From SMWN01 sp965261165 (GTDB taxonomy: Bacteria > Pseudomonadota > Gammaproteobacteria > Eutrophobiales > Eutrophobiaceae), in contig OZ253445.1 in assembly GCA_965261165.1 (NCBI GenBank), positions 868,001 to 932,000 of the forward strand: a DNA stretch of 64,000 bases, written 5' to 3'. The notes beneath the pieces are model-generated. The model was given only the letters and a program-made list of their open reading frames with translations. It was not told the origin of the DNA and made no database searches. Shown one piece after another: positions 27,512 to 37,202 of the stretch. Made by a program: the position numbers and the translations under genes. Each line of letters begins with the position of its first letter. Within the stretch, counting starts at the first letter, position 1.

Positions 27512-28840
27512 CTACACCAGTAACTCAACCAGCACTTTTGAATTACGTTGATAGTTATAGAATTCCTGTTTAGACACAGGCAAATCATTCACATCAGCTT
27601 CAACAAAACCACGCTCCAAAAACCAATGAACCGCTTGAGTGGTTAGAACAAAAAGTTTCTCAACGCCGAGCTTAATCGCCTGCTCTTCTACGTTTAAGAA
27701 TAGCCCTTCACCCTTACCCAATTCCCGATAATTTTCATCTACTGCAAGACAGGCCAATTCTGCATATTTATTACCTTCTACATGCAATGCTGCACAGGCG
27801 ATGACTGAGCCATCACGGACTAGAACAGTATAATCATCAATAGCGGATTCTATTTTTTCTCGTGAACGACGGACTAACAGACCTTCCTGCTCTAGTGGTT
27901 GAATCAATTCCAGAATGCCACCAATATCATCAATCGTTGCTGCTCTTATTTGATCAAAAGAAGCTGAGCTCAATAATGTGCCCACGCCATCGCGACTAAA
28001 TAATTCCAGTAATAAACTCCCATCCTGCTCCTGTTGCAGAAAATGCACGCGTTTCACACCTTCGTTACAGGCACGTACACCGCAAGATAATTTTAAACAA
28101 GTGAGTTCATTCAAATTTGATTTATCGAGCAGGGTTTCAGCTTCAATTTGCGTCAGTTGATGAATGCTTTCTCCTTTATCATCTTTCAGTCCCATGTTTT
28201 GGTCAGCCCCCGGCATAAGATAAAGTAATTTATCCGCTTCAAGACTGATCGCTATTTTCATAGCGACCTCAGTAGCACGTAAATTAAATACTTCACCTGT
28301 CGACGAATAACCGATGGGTGATATCAGAACAATCTCATTATTATCAAGTTTGCGAATCATCGTTTTGGTATCAATACGGCGAATCTCCCCAGTAAAACCC
28401 AGATCAACACCATCAACCACACCAACTGGTTTGGCGGTAATAAAATTACCTGAAGTAACCTTTAACTGTGCATCTTCCATCGGTGAGTTTGGCAAGCCCA
28501 TTGAAAGTAAGGCCTCGATCTGAATCCTTGTAGCGCCCACAACCTCTTTCACACATGCTATCGACACTTCATCAGTCAAACGTAGTCCACGTACAAAACG
28601 TGACTCAATATTCCTTTGTTGTTGTGATTTTTCAATTTGCGGACGCACACCAAAGACGATAATCAGGCGAATACCCAAACTATTAAGTAGGGCGATATCG
28701 TGTATAAGATGAGCAAACTCATCACTATCAACTAAATCACCTTCAAATTGTAAAACAACAGTCTTGCCACGATGCGCATGAATATAAGGCGCAGCAGAAC
28801 GAAACCATTTAACAAACTCAGAAAGATGATTCGACATCAT
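27512..28840 (-). CDS. argA: N-acetylglutamate synthase
   Basis: First committed step of arginine biosynthesis, acetyl-CoA + glutamate. The 442-aa protein has the classical ArgA layout: an N-terminal amino-acid-kinase-like domain (about 1-290, HRGKTVVLQFEGDLV) that binds arginine for feedback control, and a C-terminal GNAT domain (about 295-442, ELACLAVDENYRELGKGEG). Two Met codons lie at the start; either could be used. Same strand as argE downstream, with 38 bp between them in transcription order argE-argA. Confidence 0.94.
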   Translation of the reverse strand: MMSNHLSEFVKWFRSAAPYIHAHRGKTVVLQFEGDLVDSDEFAHLIHDIALLNSLGIRLIIVFGVRPQIEKSQQQRNIESRFVRGLRLTDEVSIACVKEVVGATRIQIEALLSMGLPNSPMEDAQLKVTSGNFITAKPVGVVDGVDLGFTGEIRRIDTKTMIRKLDNNEIVLISPIGYSSTGEVFNLRATEVAMKIAISLEADKLLYLMPGADQNMGLKDDKGESIHQLTQIEAETLLDKSNLNELTCLKLSCGVRACNEGVKRVHFLQQEQDGSLLLELFSRDGVGTLLSSASFDQIRAATIDDIGGILELIQPLEQEGLLVRRSREKIESAIDDYTVLVRDGSVIACAALHVEGNKYAELACLAVDENYRELGKGEGLFLNVEEQAIKLGVEKLFVLTTQAVHWFLERGFVEADVNDLPVSKQEFYNYQRNSKVLVELLV

Positions 28841-28877
28841 TAATTACCATTTATAAACTACTTTATCGTAGCCTATA

Positions 28878-30068
28878 TTAATCATGTCGTACACAAAAAT
28901 GATTAACCATATTCGTCACTATATCCAGCATCGGTGGGATTCTGTCCAATGACAAATATTCATTGGCTTGGTGTGCCTGATCAATATCTCCTGGCCCAAG
29001 CACAACCGTATCTATGCCCATAGCATTCAAATATGGGCCTTCTGTGCCAAATGCCACCGTCCCTGATTCTCGTCCAGATAATTTCTCAGCGATCTGAATC
29101 ACTTCTGAATTTTTATCTGTTTCAAATCCTGGGATACCATCAAAAATGGAGCCACATTCAACACTGAGTCCGGAACCTGAGATGGTCTCAGAAATCAAAG
29201 TCCTCAGACTCGCCCGTATCTTTTCCAGTTCCATTTCAGGCATCAAACGTAAATCAATCGTTAGCTCACAATCCGCGCATATCCTGTTAGGGTTGTCTCC
29301 TCCATGGATGGTGCCAAGATTAATCGTCGGCTCTGGCACCAAAAACCTCGCATCATGAAACTGTTTTTGCAATCCTTCTCGCCATTGCAGGATGGCACTC
29401 ATGACACATTGCATCCCTTCAAGTGCACTGTTCCCCAACACCGGGTTACTTGAATGTCCAGCCTGACCTTTTATCTTAATCGACTCCATAAGAATACCTT
29501 TATGCATATATACCGGCATTAAACCCGTGGGTTCACCGATAAGTGCATGCCTTCCCATGGATTTGCCATATCCTGCAAGCGCCCGTGCACCAGACATGGT
29601 ACTTTCTTCGTCTGCTGTCGCCAAAACATAAAGCGGTTGTCTCAATTCACGCACATTCAATTGCTGTGCAACTTCCATAACAATCGGAAAAAAACTCTTC
29701 ATGTCACAGATCCCCAGCCCATGCAGCCGACCGTCATTTTCAATCAACTTGAAGGGGTCATGATCCCAAGAATCGGCACTGAATGGCACCGTATCAGTGT
29801 GTCCAGACAACACCAAACCACCCTCACCTCCTCCCTCACCATCGTATAGGCAAGCAATTAAATTAAATTTTTCTGCATTTGAGGCAGAATCAGGTTCGGC
29901 AGGAACAGGGATGATCTCCAACTTGAAACCAATCCCTTCCAGCCAACCTGCCAATAGATCAACCACGCCACGATTACTCTGATCCAATTGCGGATCGGTA
30001 CTACTCACCGAAGGTGCAGCCACCAATTGTGAGAAACTCTCAAATATCTCAGGAACTTGTTTGTTCAT
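28878..30068 (-). CDS. argE: Acetylornithine deacetylase
   Basis: M20-family zinc peptidase-like enzyme that removes the acetyl group from N-acetylornithine. Metal-site motifs are LSGHTDTVPF, GICDMKSF, TADEESTMSGAR and LIGEPTG. I choose ATG 30068 (MNKQVPEIF), giving 396 aa; an ATG five codons earlier is possible. It lies next to argA on the same strand, so both genes serve arginine synthesis and are likely co-transcribed. Its promoter must lie in the ~120-bp divergent gap with ilvD. Confidence 0.92.
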   Translation of the reverse strand: MNKQVPEIFESFSQLVAAPSVSSTDPQLDQSNRGVVDLLAGWLEGIGFKLEIIPVPAEPDSASNAEKFNLIACLYDGEGGGEGGLVLSGHTDTVPFSADSWDHDPFKLIENDGRLHGLGICDMKSFFPIVMEVAQQLNVRELRQPLYVLATADEESTMSGARALAGYGKSMGRHALIGEPTGLMPVYMHKGILMESIKIKGQAGHSSNPVLGNSALEGMQCVMSAILQWREGLQKQFHDARFLVPEPTINLGTIHGGDNPNRICADCELTIDLRLMPEMELEKIRASLRTLISETISGSGLSVECGSIFDGIPGFETDKNSEVIQIAEKLSGRESGTVAFGTEGPYLNAMGIDTVVLGPGDIDQAHQANEYLSLDRIPPMLDIVTNMVNHFCVRHD

Positions 30069-30191
30069 TGTAATCTCTCGCATATATCCCGAATGGCTAT
30101 TGCCAGACGATGACAGGTTTTATATTGTGTTGTATTGTATCGCGTCTTTTTACAGTCTGGCTAATTAACATAATTTTATTCTGGAATAAGC

Positions 30192-31871
30192 ATGACAAAG
30201 CCTTTAAATCGCTACAGTTCGCGCATTACTCAACCCAAATCACAAGGCGCATCACAGGCCATGCTTTATGGTACTGGCATGACACGCGAAGATATGAATA
30301 AGCCACAGGTAGGCATCTCCAGCATTTGGTATGAAGGAAATACCTGCAATATGCACTTATTATCTCTGGCTGAGAAAATTAAAGAAGGTGTGGTCAGGGC
30401 AGGGTTAATCGGCATGCGTTTTAACACCATTGGCGTCAGTGATGGCATTTCCATGGGCACAGATGGCATGAGTTATTCACTACAATCTCGCGACTTGATT
30501 GCTGATTCTATCGAAACCGTTATGAGCGCCCAATGGTATGACGCCAACGTCTCTATCCCTGGCTGCGATAAAAATATGCCCGGTTGTATTATCGCTATGG
30601 GTCGCTTAAATCGCCCAGCCTTAATGGTCTATGGCGGCACGATCAAGCCGGGACATCGCGGCGAACAGAAGCTCGACATCATCTCAGCATTCCAGAGCTA
30701 TGGTGAATTTATTGTTGGCAGTATTGACGAAGACACACGTCAGGACATTGTCAGTAAATCCTGCCCTGGTGCAGGTGCCTGCGGCGGAATGTATACCGCC
30801 AACACCATGGCATCCGCCGTTGAAGCTATGGGCATGTCACTGCCTTATAGCTCTTCTACACCTGCCGTTGAGCCGGGCAAACTTGATGAATGTTTACGTG
30901 TTGGTACAGCCATTAAAAATTTACTGGAAAAAGATATCAAACCGCGTGACATCATGACACGTGAAGCATTTGAAAATGCCATTGTCTTGATCATCGTGCT
31001 CGGCGGCTCAACCAATGCCGTACTTCATTTAATAGCCATGGCACGTTCAGTCGATGTCGAATTAACCATTGATGATTTCCAGACAGTCAGTGACCGAACA
31101 CCGTTCCTTGCTGATCTAAAACCCAGTGGTCAATATGTTATGGAAGATTTGCATCTTGTCGGCGGTATCCCTGCCGTTATGAAATGCCTTTTAGACAACA
31201 ATATGATTAATGGCGACTGTCTCACTGTGACCGGCAAAACGATTGCTGAAAATCTTGCCGATGTTCCAGGCTTAAATGAAGGGCAAGAAGTGATTCATGC
31301 TTTGGATAACCCTATCAAAGAAACTGGACATTTAAGAATCCTTAAAGGCAACCTAGCACCAGGCGGTAGCGTTGCAAAGATCACTGGCAAAGAAGGCATG
31401 AACTTTACTGGCCCTGCAAAAGTTTACGATTCTGAAGAAGACATGCTCAAGGCATTAGAAGCTAAAGACATCAGTAAAGGCGATGTTATTGTGATTCGTT
31501 ATGAAGGTCCAAAAGGTGGTCCCGGCATGCCCGAAATGTTAACACCTACCTCAGCTATCATGGGAGCAGGTTTAGGATCTGATGTTGCCATGATCACCGA
31601 TGGTCGTTTTTCTGGAGGCTCACACGGCTTCATCATTGGTCATGTCGTGCCGGAAGCTCAAGAAGGCGGACCCATCGCGCTCATCAAAACAGGTGATATC
31701 ATTACCGTGAACGGTGAAACCAATATGATCAATGTTGATCTCTCTGATCAAGAACTGGCACAAAGAAAAAAATACTGGGTAATGCCTCCGTACAAGACAT
31801 CAAGAGGCACGCTCTATAAATACACCAAGAATGTAAGATCTGCTTCAGATGGGTGCGTTACTGACGAGTAA
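30192..31871 (+). CDS. ilvD: Dihydroxy-acid dehydratase
   Basis: Fe-S dehydratase of the valine/isoleucine pathway, 559 aa. Cluster cysteines appear in PGCDKNMPGC and CPGAGACGGMYTANTM, and the C-terminal GRFSGGSHGFIIGHVVPEA signature is intact. It is divergent from argE and transcribed alone; immediately downstream begins a stretch of gene debris that leads into the defence island. Confidence 0.96.
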   Translation: MTKPLNRYSSRITQPKSQGASQAMLYGTGMTREDMNKPQVGISSIWYEGNTCNMHLLSLAEKIKEGVVRAGLIGMRFNTIGVSDGISMGTDGMSYSLQSRDLIADSIETVMSAQWYDANVSIPGCDKNMPGCIIAMGRLNRPALMVYGGTIKPGHRGEQKLDIISAFQSYGEFIVGSIDEDTRQDIVSKSCPGAGACGGMYTANTMASAVEAMGMSLPYSSSTPAVEPGKLDECLRVGTAIKNLLEKDIKPRDIMTREAFENAIVLIIVLGGSTNAVLHLIAMARSVDVELTIDDFQTVSDRTPFLADLKPSGQYVMEDLHLVGGIPAVMKCLLDNNMINGDCLTVTGKTIAENLADVPGLNEGQEVIHALDNPIKETGHLRILKGNLAPGGSVAKITGKEGMNFTGPAKVYDSEEDMLKALEAKDISKGDVIVIRYEGPKGGPGMPEMLTPTSAIMGAGLGSDVAMITDGRFSGGSHGFIIGHVVPEAQEGGPIALIKTGDIITVNGETNMINVDLSDQELAQRKKYWVMPPYKTSRGTLYKYTKNVRSASDGCVTDE

Positions 31872-31884
31872 ACCACCAAGTTCA

Positions 31885-32113
31885 GTTGACGCTAGCGCGT
31901 CCATTTATCAATCGCCGTAACGAAGTCGTACTGCGTACCAGTGGCACCTACACCAATTACGGCGGCAGCAAAGTCAGCGCCCGACTTGGCGGCAACGATG
32001 CGATTTCATACCAAGTCCCGGGCAGCCAGTTCGATCTCCGGTGTCTATGTGGGGATTAGCCTACATCACGCCATCAAGGACAACGCAACCGTAGGCGGCG
32101 ACATCGAATAACC
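31885..32113 (+). pseudogene. Outer-membrane-protein-like remnant
   Basis: No start codon, but a coherent reading of beta-barrel character runs from 31885 (INRRNEVVLRTSGTYTNYGG). After one frame change it ends in SGVYVGISLHHAIKDN and TVGGDIE with a stop at 32111. It resembles the C-terminal strands of a porin or autotransporter-like protein. The rest of the gene is missing. Low-to-moderate confidence about family, higher that it is a dead fragment. Confidence 0.4.
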
Positions 32114-32569
32114 CCCTCGCCTTCAGTGCACTCCGCTCTGTTTGACATAACAGTCAAGTTTTAGACGGATTATTCCCCCCGGCCCGGCCCGGGCTCCCCT
32201 CATCAGAGAGCTGGGTTCGTAACCAGCGTTAGAACCCCCCCCTAAATCCTCCTTACTAGGGGGCTTTGTGCGTTGGTTGTTGAAATTCGGCTTTGGCCGC
32301 GCAAGCCTGTGAAACCTAGGTCTCCGCACCAAAAATTAAAAATTTCAGACAAAATGCTGTCTTAACCATCAACTTATTTTGAACTTTCATCGGTTGATTT
32401 TGAGACGACTGTACCATTGATAATTTCACCATCCATTCCATATCCACTCATAAACAATAGTCATAATGATAATCCATGACGCAACCCGTCTATTCTCTGG
32501 CATAATGAACGTCAAAAGGTTGTTTTGATTTCAATGCCCCATAAGACACAACAAGTAATTTCCGTCTCA
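32114..32569. other. Junction region at the left edge of the defence island
   Basis: No intact gene. Around 32240-32275 there is a C-rich stretch (CCCCCCCTAAATCC, then ACTAGGGGGCTTTG) that resembles one arm of the miniature element at 36241-36388 and may be a decayed copy. A GC-rich run near 32175-32195 (CCGGCCCGGCCCGGG) stands out from the AT-rich surroundings. Confidence 0.4.
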
Positions 32570-32843
32570 CAGCACATACAGAATGCCACTTTGCTATCAG
32601 TGCCTCTATCCCGAGCAGAATATCGCCAGCGCGAGCTGCTCAAGGGAAGGTGTTGTCGCGCCGTTAGTCGGCATCATCGGCATCATGCAAGCGATGGAAG
32701 CAATCAACATATTGCTCGGCGATGGACAGTTGCCTGGCATAGTGTGGCTATTTGACGGCACCAGCATGGCATGGCAGAAAATGAAACTCCCTAAGAATCC
32801 TGCTTGCCGCGCTTGTGGTGATTCAACATTGACGGAAAATTGA
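32570..32843 (+). pseudogene. MoeB/ThiF-type adenylyltransferase, C-terminal remnant
   Basis: The frame reads PLCYQCLYPE, then SCSREGVVAPLVGIIGIMQA, EAINILLG, LFDGTSMAWQKMKL and CRACGD. This matches the C-terminal third of MoeB/ThiF/HesA E1-like enzymes, including two pairs of zinc-type cysteines (CYQC and CRAC). The nucleotide-binding N-terminal two thirds and the catalytic Cys region are absent, so the gene is truncated. It ends ten bases before the helicase ATG, so the island edge probably cut this gene. Confidence 0.7.
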
Positions 32844-32853
32844 CGGAAATTTA

Positions 32854-35800
32854 ATGAACAGCAAATTCTTTACCAACTGCCAGGAAAACACCTTATTCAA
32901 CAAACTTGAAGGCATTTTTCAGCACAACCAAAGCATCAATAATTTTGATGTTCTGGTCGGTTATTTCCGCTCTTCAGGTTATTTCAAACTGCGACCATTG
33001 CTGGAAAATGTAGCCCACATCCGCATTCTGGTGGGTATCGATGTCGATAAAATAACCACACAAATGCACGCGGATGGATTAGCCTTATTCAATGGAGACC
33101 GCGAAAAAACCATCAAAGACTGGCAGAAGAAATTCAGCACTGATGTTCAAGAAGCTAATTATGAACAACAAACCGAGCAGGGCATTGTGCAGTTTATTGC
33201 GGATATAAAAACCAAAAAAGTGCAAATCAAAGCACATCCGAGCCGCGCCATTCACGCCAAGATATATATTTTTCGCCCCGATGATTACAACCCGCATAAA
33301 GGCGGCAGTGTGATTACCGGCTCGTCAAACCTCACCGATGCCGGACTCGGGACAGGAAGCAGTTCTAATTACGAATTTAATGTGTTGTTAAACGATTATA
33401 ACGATATTCAATTCGCCACTGCCGAGTTCGAAAAATTATGGCAGGAAGGCATAGAAGTACTGCCACAAGTCGCCGAAGACAGCCTCAAAAAAACCTATTT
33501 AGCCGATAACATCACGCCCTATGAACTGTATTTGAAATGCCTGATTGAATATTTTGGTGCGGAAATTGAATTTGACCCGAACTCCATTAAAGACTTGCCC
33601 GCTGACTTCAAACGCCTGTCCTATCAAATGGATGCGGTGAATGAAGGCTGGCAAATGCTAAAAAAACACAATGGGTTTTTTCTCGCCGATGTGGTGGGCC
33701 TGGGCAAAACCGTTATTGCTGTTTTAATTGCGCGTCAGTTTTATTACCACAATGGCTATCCTGATTATCGGTCTAAAATTTTATTGGTGATTCCACCAGC
33801 ATTGAAACAAAACTGGGTCGATACCTTAAAAAGTTTTAGCATTGATGATGCTTTTAAGATTATTACCAACGGCAGTTTGCACAAGATTAGCAACGCCAAA
33901 GACTATGACATGGTCATTGTCGATGAGGCACATAAATTTCGCAACGATAGCGCAGAAGCTTACGACCAATTACAACGCATTTGCAAAACCAAAACCGAAC
34001 ACGATAAGGGCAAGGGCGGCAGAGATAAAAAAGTGATGCTCATTTCCGCCACGCCGCTGAATAATCGCCCTGATGATTTATACAACCAGATTTTATTGTT
34101 CCAAGACGGCAACAACTCAACGCTTGATTTCCCACTGGGCAGTTTCTTTAGCAAAGCAAAAAAAGAATATCAAGATATTTTGAAGCTGGCGGATAAACAT
34201 CAAGCCGGGCAAAAAACAGCAGCACTGTATGAAAAAATCCGCGCAAGAGTCATTGCTCCGCTTATGGTGCGCCGAACCCGTACTGATTTATTGGCAAATA
34301 AGCGTTACCAACAAGATTTGCTGGAACATGGCGTTGTGTTCCCCAAAACAACCCCGCCAAAACCCGTGTATTGTCAACTGGAGGCAGGATTAGAAAAATT
34401 ATACGATAACACCGTCAAAAAAATAGATAACAAACATCGAAATAAAAGCGGCTTACTGCATACCCGCTACCGTGCCTTGCATTACCTAAAGCCTGAACTC
34501 AAACAACAATACACAAGAGCAGATTTTATTGCTGATCGCTTGGTCGGCATTATGAAAACACTATTGCTGAAAAGAATGGACAGCAGTTTTTATGCCTTTG
34601 GGCAAACCTTGGGGCGTTTTATCAGATCTTCTGAAGCTATGTTAAAGATGATTGACAACAATAAAATCATTATCGCGCCAAATCTTGATGTAAATAGTTA
34701 TATATTGGACGGCAACGAAGACGAGTTAATGGAAGTAATTGCCACTGAAAGTCTGACCGACCCCAGCATTATTGTGTGTTGCCGTGATGATTTTGAAGCT
34801 GGTTTTATTGATGGCATCAAACACGACTATGCCCTGTTAAAAACCATGAAATCGGACTGGGACAATATAACTGAAGAAATCGGCGATCCAAAATTGCATG
34901 AGTTTTTAACCCAACTACCAAATTTTTTAGACAAACAAAACAATCCACAGCAGAAAATCGTGCTGTTTACCGAAAGCACCGACACCATGCGCTATCTGAC
35001 AGCGGAAATAGAACAAACCAAATACGGCGAGAAAACGCTCAGCGTCAATGCTCAAAACCGCAATCAACTCAAGCAAGCCATTGCACAGGATTTTGATGCC
35101 AATATAGATGCCGCAGACAAGCTAAATAGCCATCAAATTCTCTTAACCACAGATGTATTAGCCGAGGGCGTGAATCTGCACCGAGCCAACACGGTGATCA
35201 ATTATGATACGCCGTGGAATGCCACCAAACTGATGCAACGCATCGGCCGGGTCAACCGTATCGGACAAACCGCCAGCCATATCTTTGTCTATAACTTCTA
35301 TCCAACCGCACAAATTGACGATGATATTGCGCTACGAAGAAGAGCACTGATTAAACTACAAGCCTTTCACTCGGCCCTAGGCGAAGACTCACAAATTTAT
35401 TCAACCGATGAAAAAGTCGATACATTCGGTATATTTGATGAAAATATCAAAGAAGAAGTGAATGAAACCATCCCGTTTTTAGAAGAAATACGGCAGTTCA
35501 GGAAAAATGACCCAGCCGCCTATAAACGCATCAAGGGGTTGCCGAGCAAGGTCAGAAATGCAGTAAAAAATACCGCCCATCAAGGCGGCGCCCTGGTTTT
35601 TGCGCGCACCGAAGGCAAGGGCAGCAGTCGGTTTTATGTGGTAAAACCTGAACTAGACAATGCCAGCAATGAAAATAACATTGCCCCTTTTATTAAAACC
35701 TACAGCTTTATTCAAACCGCCAAATTATTAAGATGCAGCCCCGACACCCAAGCGACAAAATTACCCGAACAACACCACAGCCAAGTAGTATCGGCATTAG

Positions 35801-36180
35801 ATAAATTCAAGCAGGAAACAGCACAAGACATTGTCAATGAAAATCAAAATAAAACCTTATCCACGACAGAAAAAAAGGCGATTCGCTTTCTAAAAGCAAT
35901 GTTAGCCCTCTCCGAAATCAATGCCGCCAATGACGCGGAACCAGACAAAATAAAGCTGGCAATCGAACAAATTAAACAGAAACGCTTTCAAAACCTAAGC
36001 AGAGACATCAACAAATTAAGTAAAAACACTAAGGAAATAAAGCCAATTGTGGTATTGGAAAGAACCTTGAACATCATTCAGAAATATGACCTTAACCGCC
36101 ATATAGAAGATAACCCAGAGCAAGCAAAAAAACCTAAAAACACCCAGCCAACCATCGTCATTTCGCAATCCTACACCTAA
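32854..36180 (+). CDS. PLD-domain SNF2-type helicase, defence-associated
   Basis: A 1108-aa protein. The N-terminal phospholipase-D-like nuclease fold has an HAKIYIF half-site at about residue 132 and GSSNLTDAGL at 156-165 (the H-K..N signature of HKD-type nucleases). A superfamily-2 helicase follows: Walker A GLGKT near 283, DEAH near 355, LISATPLNN, and helicase motif VI QRIGRVNRIGQT near 794. Such PLD-helicases accompany adenine methyltransferases in restriction-like defence loci. Here the partner methyltransferase lies 1 kb downstream, separated by a miniature element and VapBC. It probably acts as DNA translocase/nuclease on unmodified DNA; not a recognised named system. Confidence 0.85.
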   Translation: MNSKFFTNCQENTLFNKLEGIFQHNQSINNFDVLVGYFRSSGYFKLRPLLENVAHIRILVGIDVDKITTQMHADGLALFNGDREKTIKDWQKKFSTDVQEANYEQQTEQGIVQFIADIKTKKVQIKAHPSRAIHAKIYIFRPDDYNPHKGGSVITGSSNLTDAGLGTGSSSNYEFNVLLNDYNDIQFATAEFEKLWQEGIEVLPQVAEDSLKKTYLADNITPYELYLKCLIEYFGAEIEFDPNSIKDLPADFKRLSYQMDAVNEGWQMLKKHNGFFLADVVGLGKTVIAVLIARQFYYHNGYPDYRSKILLVIPPALKQNWVDTLKSFSIDDAFKIITNGSLHKISNAKDYDMVIVDEAHKFRNDSAEAYDQLQRICKTKTEHDKGKGGRDKKVMLISATPLNNRPDDLYNQILLFQDGNNSTLDFPLGSFFSKAKKEYQDILKLADKHQAGQKTAALYEKIRARVIAPLMVRRTRTDLLANKRYQQDLLEHGVVFPKTTPPKPVYCQLEAGLEKLYDNTVKKIDNKHRNKSGLLHTRYRALHYLKPELKQQYTRADFIADRLVGIMKTLLLKRMDSSFYAFGQTLGRFIRSSEAMLKMIDNNKIIIAPNLDVNSYILDGNEDELMEVIATESLTDPSIIVCCRDDFEAGFIDGIKHDYALLKTMKSDWDNITEEIGDPKLHEFLTQLPNFLDKQNNPQQKIVLFTESTDTMRYLTAEIEQTKYGEKTLSVNAQNRNQLKQAIAQDFDANIDAADKLNSHQILLTTDVLAEGVNLHRANTVINYDTPWNATKLMQRIGRVNRIGQTASHIFVYNFYPTAQIDDDIALRRRALIKLQAFHSALGEDSQIYSTDEKVDTFGIFDENIKEEVNETIPFLEEIRQFRKNDPAAYKRIKGLPSKVRNAVKNTAHQGGALVFARTEGKGSSRFYVVKPELDNASNENNIAPFIKTYSFIQTAKLLRCSPDTQATKLPEQHHSQVVSALDKFKQETAQDIVNENQNKTLSTTEKKAIRFLKAMLALSEINAANDAEPDKIKLAIEQIKQKRFQNLSRDINKLSKNTKEIKPIVVLERTLNIIQKYDLNRHIEDNPEQAKKPKNTQPTIVISQSYT

Positions 36181-36224
36181 GCCGTCATCCCACTAATCCA
36201 TATCTGTCACTCCCGCACCGCCCC

Positions 36225-36407
36225 GTCATTCCTGCGAAAGAGACTGTGCAAGAAACCCAACGTTCGTCATTCTTAACCCCCTAGCCCCCTTATCAGGGGG
36301 GAATTGAGTGGAAAGTCCCCCTGATAAGGGGGATTTAGGGGGTTGGGTTTTCCACCAGCGTAACCTAACGAGGTTTTTTACACAGTCTCGAAAGCAGGAA
36401 TCCAGTG
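36225..36407. repeat. REP-like palindrome (CGTCATTCCTGCGAAAG...) split by a miniature element
   Basis: The left part CGTCATTCCTGCGAAAG and the right part CGAAAGCAGGAATCCAG would join into the same palindromic repeat seen intact at 39842-39869. The two halves flank the miniature element at 36241-36388. Further partial CGTCA(C/T)TCC units lie at 36182-36230. Confidence 0.8.
36241..36388. mobile_element. 148-bp miniature inverted-repeat element (MITE)
   Basis: Ends are AGACTGTGCAAGAAACC and the complement of AGACTGTGTAAAAAACC, with the outer 8 bp perfect. A 6-bp direct duplication CGAAAG flanks it (36235-36240 and 36389-36394). The inside is a long inverted repeat built on CCCCCTTATCAGGGGG and CCCCCTGATAAGGGGG. 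There is no coding capacity. The target was a REP-like palindrome, so insertion order can be read directly. Confidence 0.85.
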
Positions 36408-36536
36408 AAACAACCAAACCGGCCAGGGTTTTCCACCATCAGTGCGGTTATTTTTCTTATTATTTCGCAACCATACACATAACATAGTACGATACACATC
36501 AAACACTAATCGTAACCCACTCAACCGGAGAGACCA

Positions 36537-36782
36537 ATGCTAAACAGCGCTCATAGAACCAATATTGTTTTAGATGAAAATGTCGTGCAAGAGGCATTAA
36601 AACTGAGCAACCTAAAAACCAGGCGCGCTTTGATAGATGCTGCCCTAAGAGAGTTTATCGTTAATCACAAACAAAACAACAGTTTAGAGGCGTTACGGGA
36701 TTCATTTGGTGGCAAGAGTCCATTTTTTGAAGGGTATGATTACAAGACTTTGCGTATCAATCCGCATTTACCCGAAGACTGA
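36537..36782 (+). CDS. vapB: VapB-type antitoxin (ribbon-helix-helix)
   Basis: An 81-aa antitoxin. The N-terminal RTNIVLDENVVQEALKLS and TRRALIDAALREF are the strand-helix-helix of DUF2191/VapB proteins. The C-terminal half is the toxin-binding tail. Preceded by a GGAGAG box eight bases upstream. It binds and neutralises VapC and usually represses its own promoter. Six bases separate its stop from vapC. Confidence 0.88.
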   Translation: MLNSAHRTNIVLDENVVQEALKLSNLKTRRALIDAALREFIVNHKQNNSLEALRDSFGGKSPFFEGYDYKTLRINPHLPED

Positions 36783-36788
36783 AGGCTA

Positions 36789-37202
36789 ATGTCTAAACAG
36801 TTAATATATTTAGCAGATACATCGGTGTGGATTGACTTTTTTAATTACAACACAACTGAAAAAATAGAACAATTATTCAAAACCAATCAAATCGCATTAA
36901 CACCGCTTGTCTATATGGAAGTTTTACAAGGTTCTAAAACTCAACAAATACTTGAAAAGATAGATAAAATTTTATTACAGCAAGTTTTTTATCACCTAAA
37001 CGATAAACTTATTAGTTATAAGAACGCCGCACTAATTTACTCAAAATGCCGCAAAAAAGGCATTACCATTCGCTCATCCATTGATTACCTGATTGCCCAA
37101 TGTGCCATCGAGAATGAGGTTACCCTGCTCCACAACGATAAAGACTTTGTGCAAATGGCAGGGGTTATCCCAACCTTAAAACAACGGTATATCGGCGACT
37201 AA
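36789..37202 (+). CDS. vapC: VapC-type PIN-domain ribonuclease toxin
   Basis: A 137-aa PIN-domain toxin. The acidic active-site residues are all present: D10 (LADTSVWIDF), E44 (YMEVLQG), D99 (SSIDYLIAQ) and D117 (LLHNDKDF). VapC toxins cleave tRNA or rRNA when freed from VapB. Its stop overlaps the ATG of the methyltransferase (TAATG), so the toxin-antitoxin pair is translationally coupled to the restriction-type gene rather than standing alone. Confidence 0.9.
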   Translation: MSKQLIYLADTSVWIDFFNYNTTEKIEQLFKTNQIALTPLVYMEVLQGSKTQQILEKIDKILLQQVFYHLNDKLISYKNAALIYSKCRKKGITIRSSIDYLIAQCAIENEVTLLHNDKDFVQMAGVIPTLKQRYIGD

